In this document: piece after piece, positions 25,092 to 33,950 of the stretch
Position numbering within the stretch: position 1 is the stretch's first letter
How the letters are laid out: every line of letters starts with the position of its first letter
NCBI RefSeq assembly: GCF_002844395.1
Contig: NZ_CP025197.1
Location: forward strand, 3,224,001-3,288,000
Source of the DNA: Acetivibrio saccincola
GTDB lineage: Bacteria; Bacillota; Clostridia; Acetivibrionales; Acetivibrionaceae
Direction of reading: 5' to 3'
DNA length: 64,000 nucleotides
The notes under the pieces: generated by a model
What the model saw: the letters and a program-made list of their open reading frames with translations, nothing else
Told to the model about the DNA's origin: nothing
Database searches by the model: none
Translations under genes and position numbers: made by a program

Positions 25092-25661
25092 ATGAAAAAA
25101 GTTTTAAAAGAAATACTAAGCTGGACACTACACATAGTTATTGCCGTTGTATGCGGTCTTGCAATAAATATTTTTATCCTTCAGCCTACACAAGTTCAAG
25201 GAATATCAATGGAATCCACGTTGACGCAAAATGACAGGGTAATAATAAATAAACTTATGCATACCTTAAGGCAAGAACCTGATTATGGCGATATTGTTGT
25301 TATTGACAGCCGTGTACACCGTCCCCGTTCAATAAAAGACGATATTATGGACAGCATTAAATATAATGCTATTTCATATTTTTTCACAGGAGAACAGGAA
25401 GAAGTGCTTTGGATTAAAAGGGTTATTGGAAAAGAAGGGGATGTGCTGGAATTCAAAGACGGTAAAATTTATAGAAACAACGAATTGTTAGAAGAACCCT
25501 ATATTAACGAACCTATGTATCCAAGCGGGAATTGGACTGTAACGGTACCTGAGGGACATGTATTTGTAATGGGTGATAACAGGAACCACAGTAAAGACAG
25601 CCGGGCAATAGGTGCTATCCCGCTGGATCATGTACTTGGTAAATACCTTTTTAAATTTTAA
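25092..25661 (+). CDS. lepB: Signal peptidase I
   Basis: Membrane serine protease that removes signal peptides from exported proteins. 189 residues with one N-terminal membrane helix (about 12-31). The catalytic dyad is Ser-39 in QGISMESTL and Lys-109 in WIKRVIGKEGD. The later box VMGDNRNHSKDSR is also present. TTGGGGG precedes the ATG. An extra stretch between the two catalytic boxes (about 75-105) is a little longer than in the shortest family members. Single-gene unit with promoter and terminator. Confidence 0.95.
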   Translation: MKKVLKEILSWTLHIVIAVVCGLAINIFILQPTQVQGISMESTLTQNDRVIINKLMHTLRQEPDYGDIVVIDSRVHRPRSIKDDIMDSIKYNAISYFFTGEQEEVLWIKRVIGKEGDVLEFKDGKIYRNNELLEEPYINEPMYPSGNWTVTVPEGHVFVMGDNRNHSKDSRAIGAIPLDHVLGKYLFKF

Positions 25662-25673
25662 TAAAATGCCGAA

Positions 25674-25708
25674 AAAAGAGAGACATTTAAATGTCTCTCT
25701 TTTATTTT
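25674..25708 (+). terminator. Intrinsic terminator of lepB
   Basis: A perfect inverted repeat, AAAAGAGAGACATTT (25674-25688) followed directly by its complement (25689-25703), then TTTTATTTT. Confidence 0.85.
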
Positions 25709-25752
25709 ATCCTTAATTTAAATATTAAAAAAACAGTCCCACCATTTATCAT

Positions 25753-26148
25753 TTACAGACTGTTAAATATAGATTCTTCTCCTATGTATTTTTTAAAAGA
25801 GAGATTTATTAAAGACTTTTCTTGATTTTCCTCAATAAGCTTCATTGCTTCATCTATTTTATAAAAATTATCATTTTGTTTTTGGGCTTTCATTATATAC
25901 CATGTGATTTTATCGCAGAAAGGTTTTTGACGTGGATTTGAAGAATACTCGTAATTCGTGTAACCTGCCGTCGAAACAAACTCAGCTAATATACCCGACT
26001 CTTCCATCTTCTTCTTGACAACTTCATTAGAAAGCTGACCTTTGCTAATCTTGCTTCTTGGCAACATCCATTTGCCGCCTTCTCCTTTTGAAAGAAGAAC
26101 CCTGTCGCCTGAGAATACTACTCCGCCGGCATAATTTCTGACAATCAT
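25753..26148 (-). CDS. Degenerate Nudix-like protein
   Basis: 131 residues. The opening VRNYAGGVVFSGDRVLLSKGEGGKWMLPRSKISKGQ has the shape of the Nudix fold (strand, then LPRG-like turn). The Nudix box is broken, however: where G-x5-E-x7-REx2EExGU is expected the protein reads KGQLSNEVVKKKMEESGI, keeping only the final EE-SG part. The metal-binding REx2EE is thus incomplete and hydrolase activity is doubtful. It may bind a nucleotide as a sensor. AAAGGGG precedes the ATG. No co-transcribed neighbour. Confidence 0.6.
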   Translation of the reverse strand: MIVRNYAGGVVFSGDRVLLSKGEGGKWMLPRSKISKGQLSNEVVKKKMEESGILAEFVSTAGYTNYEYSSNPRQKPFCDKITWYIMKAQKQNDNFYKIDEAMKLIEENQEKSLINLSFKKYIGEESIFNSL

Positions 26149-26512
26149 AACTAAAACCCCTTTCGTATTAAACTTGATAATTTATTCCATTCCCCTAAAA
26201 AGTTTATTAAGACTGGCTTTTAGAGAAATTTGTTTCACTTATCGTTTCTTACGTCGGGCTGTTATTTTGAATTGTATATATAAATGTCTCATTATATATT
26301 ATAATACTACAGAACTGGTTTTTATTCAATTATTATTAAAAATTATTTCTAATACTTTTCACATTATTTCTTTTTTATAAAAACTATATATAAAAACTAA
26401 AATAATCTAAATAAAACTATAAATAATTTCGATACATGATATGTATAAAATTTTGCATATATACTCAAAAAAAAGAATTATATGCATTTACTACATTAAA
26501 GAGGTGATATTC
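26149..26512. other. Divergent AT-rich intergenic stretch
   Basis: Lies between the Nudix-like gene (minus) and the FapA-domain gene (plus) and must hold both promoters. TATAAT-like hexamers are frequent in the AT-rich sequence, and I could not pick a unique promoter. No gene seen. Confidence 0.4.
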
Positions 26513-28282
26513 TTGTTTGAGAACAAGATTTTAGGAAATACAGTAAAAAATGAAGATGGCTATGTGTGGATACTGGAGGGAAAAGTATTTGTAAAGGATC
26601 CAATTGGTAAAGGCATCCCTCCTGCCCTTAATCCCTGTGAAGGTGTTAAGCTTACTGTAAATGGTGTGGAGACAAGACATCTTGTTATGGTTTCTGAAAA
26701 AGATACTATAGAAGTTGAAGCTATTCATGAAGAAAAAGAAATGGAAATAGATATAGAAATATCCCCGGACAATTTAAAAGCTTATATGTCTTTTAAACCC
26801 CGCCGCACCGTTAAAAGATATCTAAAAGACTCTTATCCAATGAATAAGCTGGATATATGTGTATATGAGGAGGAAATTTACAAAAAAAGCGATGTAAATG
26901 AGCTTCTGAATATAATAAAAGAACAGGGTATTGTTTATGGGATAAAGGAGGATTTAATAAGAGAAATATTCGAAAATAACAAAAAGGGCAGATTCCTTAT
27001 AGCAGAAGGAAAAGCCCCCATAGATGCTACAGATGACACCTTAGAATGCTTATTAACCATCAGTGATAAAAAAGATATTGGTGAAAACGAAAATATTGAT
27101 TATAAAAATCTCATTACATATATATCTGTAAAACCAGGAGATAAAATTGCCCGCTTAATTAGGGGCTTTAGGGGTGAAGAGGGAATATCTGTGCTAGGTG
27201 TCCCTATTGAACCAAAGGAAGCCCGCAGAATAATTATTGAAAGCAATAGTAACATTCAATTTGATGAAGAAACCAATTTAATAATAGCTAAAAAACACGG
27301 AACCCCCGAAAAAAAAGAAAACGGCAATGTAATAACTTATGATATACGTGAACAGTTAAAATTAAATGAAGTAAGCTTAAAAACAGGAAATATAAATTTT
27401 AAAGGTGATGTGGAAGTAATAGGCAGTGTACATGAGGATATGGAGGTAATTTCCACCAATAATATAACTGTATTAGGAGATGTAAACTTTTCAAGATTGT
27501 ATTCCGGGAATGAAATAGTTGTTAAGGGAAATGTTATTTCCAGCAAGTTAATTTCCGGAGACACCTCACTAGCACTAAAAACTCCTGCCACTGAAGTACA
27601 GAGAATTATTTGGGAAATAGAAGACCTTATTTCAAATATTAAAAATTTTTCTCAAAATGAGTTTGAATTTTATAATATATCAACTTTCCCGAATACAGTG
27701 TTTTATTTGCTGAATACAAAAAACAGAAAACTTTCCACCACTATATATGATGTAATCCGCAATTTAAGAAAAGGTAGTTATGATATCGATGATATTTCCA
27801 TATACAAATTGGTGGAAAAATGCAAATGTTTTTTAGGAAATTATAATGAAATTACAGATTTAGACTACATATATGGAGTAATTGAATCTATCAAAAATAC
27901 CTATTTCATAGAAGGAGAACGCAAAATTTCCGGCAACATTTCTTTAACAGGGGCACTTAATTCAGAAATACAGTCTTATGGAAACGTAATTATATCAGGT
28001 AAAACCTGTTTTAACACCAAAATTTTTGCCGGCGGTAAAGTATCCATATTAGGAAACTTAAGGGGTGGAAGGGTGGAGTCTGAAAAAAGTGTAGAAATAA
28101 ATAACGCTGGGACCAGTATGGGTGCTAAGACTTTTATCAGGGTGCCTGATAAGGGTTTTATAAAAATGAGAATTGTCTACCCTGATACTACAATTATGAT
28201 TGGAAGACATTCATATAAGTTTATAAATTATCAGACAAATATTTATGCAAGAGTCATTAAAAATAAACTTATTTTTAAATAA
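26513..28282 (+). CDS. FapA-domain (DUF342) protein
   Basis: 589 residues from a TTG at 26513, which has GAGGTG 6 bases upstream; the frame is open 24 codons further but without a ribosome site. The N-terminal part has repeated beta-strand segments; the middle (about 215-345) is the DUF342/FapA region (GNINFKGDVEVIGSVHEDMEVISTNN-type beta-helix turns). After a helical insert, a second set of beta-helix turns follows (GNISLTGALNSEIQSYGNVIISGKT). FapA proteins are large cytoplasmic proteins of Gram-positive bacteria whose role is unclear. It is followed after 29 bases by a PilZ-like gene, so the pair may act together in c-di-GMP output. Confidence 0.75.
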   Translation: MFENKILGNTVKNEDGYVWILEGKVFVKDPIGKGIPPALNPCEGVKLTVNGVETRHLVMVSEKDTIEVEAIHEEKEMEIDIEISPDNLKAYMSFKPRRTVKRYLKDSYPMNKLDICVYEEEIYKKSDVNELLNIIKEQGIVYGIKEDLIREIFENNKKGRFLIAEGKAPIDATDDTLECLLTISDKKDIGENENIDYKNLITYISVKPGDKIARLIRGFRGEEGISVLGVPIEPKEARRIIIESNSNIQFDEETNLIIAKKHGTPEKKENGNVITYDIREQLKLNEVSLKTGNINFKGDVEVIGSVHEDMEVISTNNITVLGDVNFSRLYSGNEIVVKGNVISSKLISGDTSLALKTPATEVQRIIWEIEDLISNIKNFSQNEFEFYNISTFPNTVFYLLNTKNRKLSTTIYDVIRNLRKGSYDIDDISIYKLVEKCKCFLGNYNEITDLDYIYGVIESIKNTYFIEGERKISGNISLTGALNSEIQSYGNVIISGKTCFNTKIFAGGKVSILGNLRGGRVESEKSVEINNAGTSMGAKTFIRVPDKGFIKMRIVYPDTTIMIGRHSYKFINYQTNIYARVIKNKLIFK

Positions 28283-28311
28283 ACAACCAGGGTTAAGGAG
28301 GATTTTTAAAT

Positions 28312-28995
28312 ATGGAATCTTTGACAAAATACATGAATAAAAAATTAGCATTGGAAGTGGTAGATAATAACGGTGAAAAAGTAGGACCTTCTTATACTAC
28401 AGAAATTGTCCATGTGAACACTCCAGAGGAAATAGATATACTAGCCCCCTCTTTTGACAAGTACACCATACCACTTCCGGCTGAAACAAAAATTAAAATA
28501 TTTTTAGAAACACAGCCGGCGAGAAATATGTGCTTAAATGGTGTAGTTGTTTCTAAATCCGCCGGTGAAAATGAAATATTGCTAAAAATTAAATTAGACA
28601 GTGAAAATAAAGAAAGATGTCACAGCACATTAACAGTCAAAACAGACTGCAATTTAAAAGCAGAATATCTTCAGATTAATTTAAAAAACTATGAGGAATT
28701 TAACCTGGCAAAAGTGATAAATATAAGCAAATACGGCCTGACTTTACTGCTAAATGAAGATTTAGAGCTCCATGAGCTTATTGATATTTACATTTGGATT
28801 AGCGACACTAAAATTATAAATGCAGTATGCGTTGTAACGAAAAAAAAGCTGTTGCAAAATACAAACGTCTATAAAAATGAATACAAATACCAGGCAGAGC
28901 TAGAATTCACTGAAATAACCCAGCCTGCCAGAGACGTCATAATAAAATATATTTTTCAAAAGCAAAAAGAATACCTTAAAAAAAAGATGAATTAG
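28312..28995 (+). CDS. YcgR-like PilZ-domain protein
   Basis: 227 residues. The N-terminal half resembles the YcgR N-terminal domain. The C-terminal half (about 105-220) has the PilZ shape, including the (D/N)xSxxG motif as NISKYG. The other c-di-GMP motif, RxxxR, is not intact: the expected place reads RCHST, with only the first Arg. Binding of c-di-GMP is therefore uncertain. AAGGAGG precedes the ATG. It is co-transcribed with the FapA-domain gene, and its stop is two bases from the stop of convergent hflX with no terminator between. Confidence 0.65.
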   Translation: MESLTKYMNKKLALEVVDNNGEKVGPSYTTEIVHVNTPEEIDILAPSFDKYTIPLPAETKIKIFLETQPARNMCLNGVVVSKSAGENEILLKIKLDSENKERCHSTLTVKTDCNLKAEYLQINLKNYEEFNLAKVINISKYGLTLLLNEDLELHELIDIYIWISDTKIINAVCVVTKKKLLQNTNVYKNEYKYQAELEFTEITQPARDVIIKYIFQKQKEYLKKKMN

Positions 28996-28996
28996 T

Positions 28997-30799
28997 TTAT
29001 ACAAAATACTTTTTTATTGCACCTGTTTTACTCTTGTTTATTTTTGCAACAATTTCAGTTCCTTGTTCTTTATGTTCCTCACTTAGTATTTTCCCGTTTT
29101 GATGCAGGTATGAAATTACCCAGCCTTCAGCATATGGTACAAATAATTTTACCTCAACCTCATTCTGGGGCAGTGCATCTTTTATCCCCTTTTTCAATTC
29201 CTCAATGCCGTCACCGTTTACTGCTGAAATCTCAAAGCACTTGCCGTTTTTATTTATTATGCCGGGTCTTGTGTAAGAAGAAACCTTATCTATTTTATTA
29301 AATGCCATTATAACAGGTTTGTCCAAAACTCCCAAGTCTTCCAAAATACTGTCCACCACTTTAACTTGTTCCTCCACTTCTTCACTTGATACATCCACTA
29401 CATGAATGAGTAAATCTGCATACACCGCCTCTTCTAATGTGGATTTAAATGCTTCTATAAGGTGGTGGGGCAGTTTTCTTATAAACCCTACTGTGTCAAT
29501 AAGCAGTGCATATTTCCCATCCTCTAATGGGAGCCTTCTTGTGGTAGGGTCTAAAGTTGCAAATAATTTATTTTCTGCAAATACGTCTGCATCACATAAT
29601 TTATTCATAAGGGTGGACTTTCCGGCATTTGTATATCCCACCAATGCAATAACAGGCACATCCCTGTCACTTCTGGCACTTCTTAAGGAATTTCTCCTGC
29701 TTTCTATTTGCTCTAATTGTGAATTTAAATATTTTATCCTGTTTCTTATATGGCGCCTGTCGGTTTCAAGCTTTTTCTCCCCGGGTCCTCTTGTACCTAT
29801 ACCTCCCCCAAGCCTTGAAAGCTGCCTTCCAAGCCCTGAAAGCCTTGAAATTCTGTATTTTAGCTGGGCAAGTTCCACTTGGTATTTCCCTTCTTTGGAT
29901 CTGGCTCTCTGGGCAAATATATCAAGAATCAGGCTGGTTCTGTCTATCACCTTGATACCGACAACACTTTCTATATTATTTATCTGAGAAGCTGAAAGTT
30001 CGTCATCAAAAATAAGTAAATCTGCATGGAGAGCCTGGCATATAAGTGCTATTTCTTCAAGTTTTCCCTTCCCCACATAGAAGGCCGGGTCTTTTTTGGG
30101 TCTTGTCTGAAGTATTTTTTTCAGCACAATAGCACCTGCTGTAATTGCAAGCTCTTCCAGTTCAGCCAGTGACCTTTCACCATAACTCATCCCGTTAATT
30201 TTATCTTTGGATGTACTTTCTAATCCTACAAGAACCGCCCTTTCACTTTCCTCTTCATTCTCATACAGTAAATCTGTCTTTTCCTTGTCTATTTCATATA
30301 TATAGTCCATAAGTTTATTAATTTCATCGTCGTCTTTTCTAAAAGGGCCGAATATCTGGGACTCTCTAAACTCCCCGTTTTCATCCCTTTGGGGAAGGGC
30401 TGCATATATCTCATCCGCTTCTCCGTCCCTTACACCAATGGCAATCATGGCATCTAAGCGCAAATCTATCATGGAGCTTATGTCAACTGCTGAGACCATT
30501 CCCCCGCCACTTGGATGTGTATGGACGCACCTTATTCCGGAAAGCCTTTTAAGGCTCCTTTTTCCCTCAACAAATGGAAGGGAAACAGTACTGCTGTCCC
30601 CAACGCTTATGTCCGTTATATTTCCTTTCCTGTCAATATATACTGCTATTTCACGGTTGATTTTTTCTGTCAGCACCGCCATTTTAGAGGCAAGGTCTTC
30701 TGTAATTAAAAAGCCGCCGGGAATCTTAATATCGTATATTTTTTCAATTTCCTCTAAAACTGAATTCTTTAGTGATTCTATATTGCCTCTTATGTTAAT
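28997..30799 (-). CDS. hflX: HflX GTPase with N-terminal JAMM-like domain, probable ATT start
   Basis: HflX binds 50S and 70S ribosomes and helps rescue or split them under stress. The C-terminal two-thirds is a normal HflX: the glycine-rich GLGRQLSRLGGGIGTRGPGE, G1 GYTNAGKST (about residue 385), G3 DTVGFIRKLP and G4 NKID. The first 180 residues are extra and carry HTH-x7-S-x2-D (His-93, His-95, Ser-103, Asp-106), a complete JAMM metal motif as in RadC and MPN proteins. AAGGAGG lies 8 bases before an in-frame ATT at 30799. A TTG at 30823 would lie upstream of that site, inside a short duplicated segment, so ATT is my preferred start. Last gene of a run from zapA. Confidence 0.88.
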   Translation of the reverse strand: MNIRGNIESLKNSVLEEIEKIYDIKIPGGFLITEDLASKMAVLTEKINREIAVYIDRKGNITDISVGDSSTVSLPFVEGKRSLKRLSGIRCVHTHPSGGGMVSAVDISSMIDLRLDAMIAIGVRDGEADEIYAALPQRDENGEFRESQIFGPFRKDDDEINKLMDYIYEIDKEKTDLLYENEEESERAVLVGLESTSKDKINGMSYGERSLAELEELAITAGAIVLKKILQTRPKKDPAFYVGKGKLEEIALICQALHADLLIFDDELSASQINNIESVVGIKVIDRTSLILDIFAQRARSKEGKYQVELAQLKYRISRLSGLGRQLSRLGGGIGTRGPGEKKLETDRRHIRNRIKYLNSQLEQIESRRNSLRSARSDRDVPVIALVGYTNAGKSTLMNKLCDADVFAENKLFATLDPTTRRLPLEDGKYALLIDTVGFIRKLPHHLIEAFKSTLEEAVYADLLIHVVDVSSEEVEEQVKVVDSILEDLGVLDKPVIMAFNKIDKVSSYTRPGIINKNGKCFEISAVNGDGIEELKKGIKDALPQNEVEVKLFVPYAEGWVISYLHQNGKILSEEHKEQGTEIVAKINKSKTGAIKKYFV

Positions 30800-30813
30800 G
30801 GTTCTTCCCTCCT

Positions 30814-30872
30814 TATTATACAACCCCGTATTATATAAAATTATATAATGCTGTATTATATAACCCCGTATT
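30814..30872. repeat. 19-bp direct repeat spanning the gap before hflX
   Basis: TATTATACAACCCCGTATT (30814-30832) recurs with one change at 30854-30872, 40 bases away. The second copy covers the last codons of the alpha-oxoamine synthase gene, and the first creates the TTG upstream of the hflX ribosome site. A local duplication. Confidence 0.75.
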
Positions 30873-32103
30873 TTTTCCCTGCAGCTTCTAAGGCATTAAG
30901 CGCTTTATCCAAATGTTCCTTAGTGTGGTCGCACATCAGGCTCATTCTGATTCTTGAAAGCCTCTTTGGTACTGCAGGATACAGAACAGGGTTTACATAT
31001 ATATCGGCATCATGGAGGTACCTGCACATTTCCCTCACTTTCAGCTCATCCCCTATTATTACAGGGAATATAGCCGTCTCAGAATTACCAAGGGAAAACC
31101 CTAAATTTTCTAGATTTTTCTTGAAATATCTGATGTTATCCCACAGCCTTTCCCTACGGTCCGGCTCATTTTCAATTACATTCAGTGCTTCGGTAATTGA
31201 AGCTGTAGCCTGGGGGGTCATTGCAGTGGAAAACATATATGTCCTGGAATAAAAGTTTAAAAGACTCACCAGTTCCTTATTTGTAGCAATAAATCCACCC
31301 ACACCTCCAACAGCTTTTGAAAATGTGCCGGCAACAATATCCACTTTTCCTTCCAGATTGAAATATTCCGGTGTTCCCCTGCCATTTTTACCTATAACAC
31401 CTGTGGCATGTGCCTCATCCACCATGACATATGCACCGTACTTTTTGGCTATTTCCACTATTTTGTCAAGGGGGGCTATGTCCCCGTCCATTGAATAAAC
31501 ACCATCAACCGCTATAAGCTTTGTCCTGTATTTATCCTTTACCTTTTTTAACACACTTTCCAGACTGTCCATATCATTGTGTTTAAAAAATTTAACATTT
31601 GTGTTTTTACACCCGTCAATTATACTGGCATGAACCAGCATGTCAAGGATTGCCACATCCTCTTTGTGAAGCATTGAAAGGAGTGTCCCGGAATTTGAAC
31701 CAAATCCTGAAGTATATATAATTGCAGCCTCACACCCTTTAAAAGCTGCAACCCTTTCCTCTAGTTCTATGTGTATATCCAAAGTTCCTCCTAAAAGAGG
31801 TACACTTCCGGCACCTGCCCCGTACTTCTCTAAAGCAATCCTTCCGGCTTCTATAACCTTTGGATGCCTGGTAAGGTTTAAATAGTCATTAGATGCCAGA
31901 TATACCATTTCCTTGATTTTTCCGCTATAGCTGTCCCTGATTTTCCTAACCGGACCTGAGCCTTCAATTGCAACTCTTTTGTAGTGCAAATGCTGCTTTT
32001 CTTTAAGGTGTTCTAAAAGCTCGTAGTATTTATTGGCTTTTTCCATTATATCAAGATCATGCATGTTGAAAAAATCTGAAAAACTTAAATTAGCTGAGTC
32101 CAT
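30856..32103 (-). CDS. Alpha-oxoamine synthase (BioF/Kbl/SPT family)
   Basis: PLP enzyme joining an acyl-CoA to an amino acid with loss of CO2, or in Kbl cleaving 2-amino-3-oxobutyrate with CoA. 415 residues. The fold-type I core is complete: YLASNDYLNLTRHP, GSVPLLGGT, TSGFGSN, Asp-229 and His-232 in VDEAHATGVIG, and the cofactor Lys-263 in TFSKAVGGVGGF. The N-terminus is about 20 residues longer than in BioF. Other bio genes are absent apart from birA far away. The neighbouring zinc dehydrogenase suggests a Tdh-Kbl-like threonine pathway, but that enzyme is not a typical Tdh. GGAGGGG precedes the ATG. Confidence 0.82.
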   Translation of the reverse strand: MDSANLSFSDFFNMHDLDIMEKANKYYELLEHLKEKQHLHYKRVAIEGSGPVRKIRDSYSGKIKEMVYLASNDYLNLTRHPKVIEAGRIALEKYGAGAGSVPLLGGTLDIHIELEERVAAFKGCEAAIIYTSGFGSNSGTLLSMLHKEDVAILDMLVHASIIDGCKNTNVKFFKHNDMDSLESVLKKVKDKYRTKLIAVDGVYSMDGDIAPLDKIVEIAKKYGAYVMVDEAHATGVIGKNGRGTPEYFNLEGKVDIVAGTFSKAVGGVGGFIATNKELVSLLNFYSRTYMFSTAMTPQATASITEALNVIENEPDRRERLWDNIRYFKKNLENLGFSLGNSETAIFPVIIGDELKVREMCRYLHDADIYVNPVLYPAVPKRLSRIRMSLMCDHTKEHLDKALNALEAAGKKYGVI

Positions 32104-32174
32104 TTTTCCCCTCCAACAATTAATATCTTTTTAATAATAAGTTTACAAAACTCAATATCAAAAATTATATATTT

Positions 32175-33404
32175 TCAATCAGGCTTTAGCAACACTTTTA
32201 CTGATTTTTCCTTACCTTTTGAAGTTGCCACATCTATTGCCTTTTTATATTCACTTAGTTTAAAAATATGGGTAACCAAAGGCAACACATCTATTTTATC
32301 AGATAAAAGCATATCAAGTCCAATTTTATATGTCCTGATTTTCTCCCCTTTAAAAATATCACTTCCATAACAATATATTCCCTTTAGATTTATTTCTTTA
32401 AACCAAATAAGGGTCCAGTCAATATCTATATTAGAAGCAAGTCCTGTTAATACAATGGTGGCTCCTGTTTTTGCATATCTTAAAGAATCACTTATGCTTT
32501 TTTTAGAACCCACACAATCAAATATCTTATCAAAACCGCCTAATAAATATCTTTCACCCATTATTGGCTTTTGTATGGAAGCTTTGGTTATTTCCGCTAT
32601 TTCCTCTGTCAAATTTTGTGAGGAAGAATAAATTACCCTGTCTGCGCCATACTTTTTTGCCAGCTCCCCCTGGAAAGGATACCTTGCCATAACAGTTATA
32701 TCAGCCCTGCATCCAGCATACCTTAAAAATGCCACCATTAAAAGCCCTACAATCCCCATGCCTATAATAAGAACTTTATCAGTATCCTCAGGATAACCTA
32801 CAAGAGCGGGATGAATAGCTGATGATAAGGGGTCAACAAGCACTGCCTCCTCATTTTTTAGTTTGTCAGGCACTTTAAATAACTGGGACTTGTGGGCAAT
32901 ATAATACTCCCCCCAACTTCCCCCCGTTTCTTTACAAGTCCCGAGCATCATTCCTGTTAAAATACCGCCTTTTGAAAAATTAGAACACTGATTTGTCTTA
33001 CCTTCATTACAGGCTTTGCATTCGGGAATATTTCTTGTTTGGCAGGTAAGGAGGATATCTGCAACAACCCTGTCCCCTATTTGAAATTCTTTAATATTTG
33101 CCCCCTTTTCCACTATGATGCCTATATTTTCATGACCCATTACAAACTTATCTGACACAAAAGGTGAAAGTTCCGGGGTATCATTTAAAAAAACCAAATT
33201 GATATCGCTTCCGCAAATGCCCCCGTATATGGTCTTAATCTTTACCCAGTCATCCCCTAAAAGTTCCGGTTCTTTTACTTTTTCATATTTTACACAGGAC
33301 AATTTCCCGCAATAAAAGTTTTTGTTTATTTTACCTGCCGCTTTAGTGAATATATATTTTGAAACACTGGAGTCAAATGTAACAGCATACATATTAAGTA
33401 TCAT
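32175..33404 (-). CDS. Zinc-dependent medium-chain dehydrogenase
   Basis: Oxidises an alcohol or amino alcohol with NAD(P). About 409 residues; I prefer the ATG at 33404 (AGGTGG 5 bases before), with another ATG at 33392. Catalytic zinc ligands are visible in GGICGSDINL and VMGHENIG. Structural zinc cysteines follow in the CQTRNIPECKACNEGKTNQC segment; nucleotide fold at KVLIIGMGIVGLLMV. It is longer than threonine dehydrogenase (about 345) with an unusual N-terminal segment of 50 residues. It lies 71 bases before the alpha-oxoamine synthase gene in the same run, so the products may act in sequence. Substrate unknown. Confidence 0.78.
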   Translation of the reverse strand: MILNMYAVTFDSSVSKYIFTKAAGKINKNFYCGKLSCVKYEKVKEPELLGDDWVKIKTIYGGICGSDINLVFLNDTPELSPFVSDKFVMGHENIGIIVEKGANIKEFQIGDRVVADILLTCQTRNIPECKACNEGKTNQCSNFSKGGILTGMMLGTCKETGGSWGEYYIAHKSQLFKVPDKLKNEEAVLVDPLSSAIHPALVGYPEDTDKVLIIGMGIVGLLMVAFLRYAGCRADITVMARYPFQGELAKKYGADRVIYSSSQNLTEEIAEITKASIQKPIMGERYLLGGFDKIFDCVGSKKSISDSLRYAKTGATIVLTGLASNIDIDWTLIWFKEINLKGIYCYGSDIFKGEKIRTYKIGLDMLLSDKIDVLPLVTHIFKLSEYKKAIDVATSKGKEKSVKVLLKPD

Positions 33405-33449
33405 CCCTTCCACCTTGATTTAAGGCATAAAAAAATATCTTTAAAATGT

Positions 33450-33938
33450 TTAAACCCCTGTAGAGCCAAAACCTCCCCCCCGGTCATTGCCTATATCCTT
33501 TACGGAATCCACTTTTACAAAATTGATGCGCGGGACAGCCTGAAGGACTATCTGGGCTATCCTGTCCCCTTTTTTTATTTTGTATGTTCCCTTTTTATTT
33601 CCGTCACTATTAGTTTCAATTAGCGGATAATCATTTCTTTCTGAAGTATTGGTGATTATTATTCCCAATTCCCCCCTGTATCCGCTGTCAATGGTTCCCG
33701 GCGAATTGGCTATTCTAAGGGGGGTTTTGTAAGATATACCGCTCCTTGGCCTTACCTGTATCTCGTATCCTTTAGGGATGGCAAATTTAATTCCTGTAGG
33801 AACTATAACCGTCTCTCCGGGTTCTATTAAAACATCCTCTGCCGCATAGACATCCATCCCCGCATCACCTTCATTGGCATAGGTTGGTATTATGGCATCT
33901 TCTCTGCAAATTTCTAAATATACATTTACCTCATTCAA
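33450..33938 (-). CDS. dut: dUTP diphosphatase
   Basis: Splits dUTP to dUMP and pyrophosphate, keeping uracil out of DNA. 162 residues with the five dUTPase motifs: AGMDVYA, RPRSGISYKT, GTIDSGYRGELGIIITN (with the catalytic Asp and Tyr), GDRIAQIVL and RGGGFGSTG at the C-terminus. An insert of about 15 polar residues (ETNSDGNKKGTYK) lies before motif 4. It follows the U32 peptidase gene by 12 bases. TAGGAGGGG precedes the ATG. Confidence 0.96.
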   Translation of the reverse strand: MNEVNVYLEICREDAIIPTYANEGDAGMDVYAAEDVLIEPGETVIVPTGIKFAIPKGYEIQVRPRSGISYKTPLRIANSPGTIDSGYRGELGIIITNTSERNDYPLIETNSDGNKKGTYKIKKGDRIAQIVLQAVPRINFVKVDSVKDIGNDRGGGFGSTGV

Positions 33939-33950
33939 TAAAATCCCCTC

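Noticed and set aside
28997-30823. TTG at 30823 as hflX start
   Set aside because: It lies upstream of the AAGGAGG site, inside the 19-bp duplication; it has no convincing site of its own.
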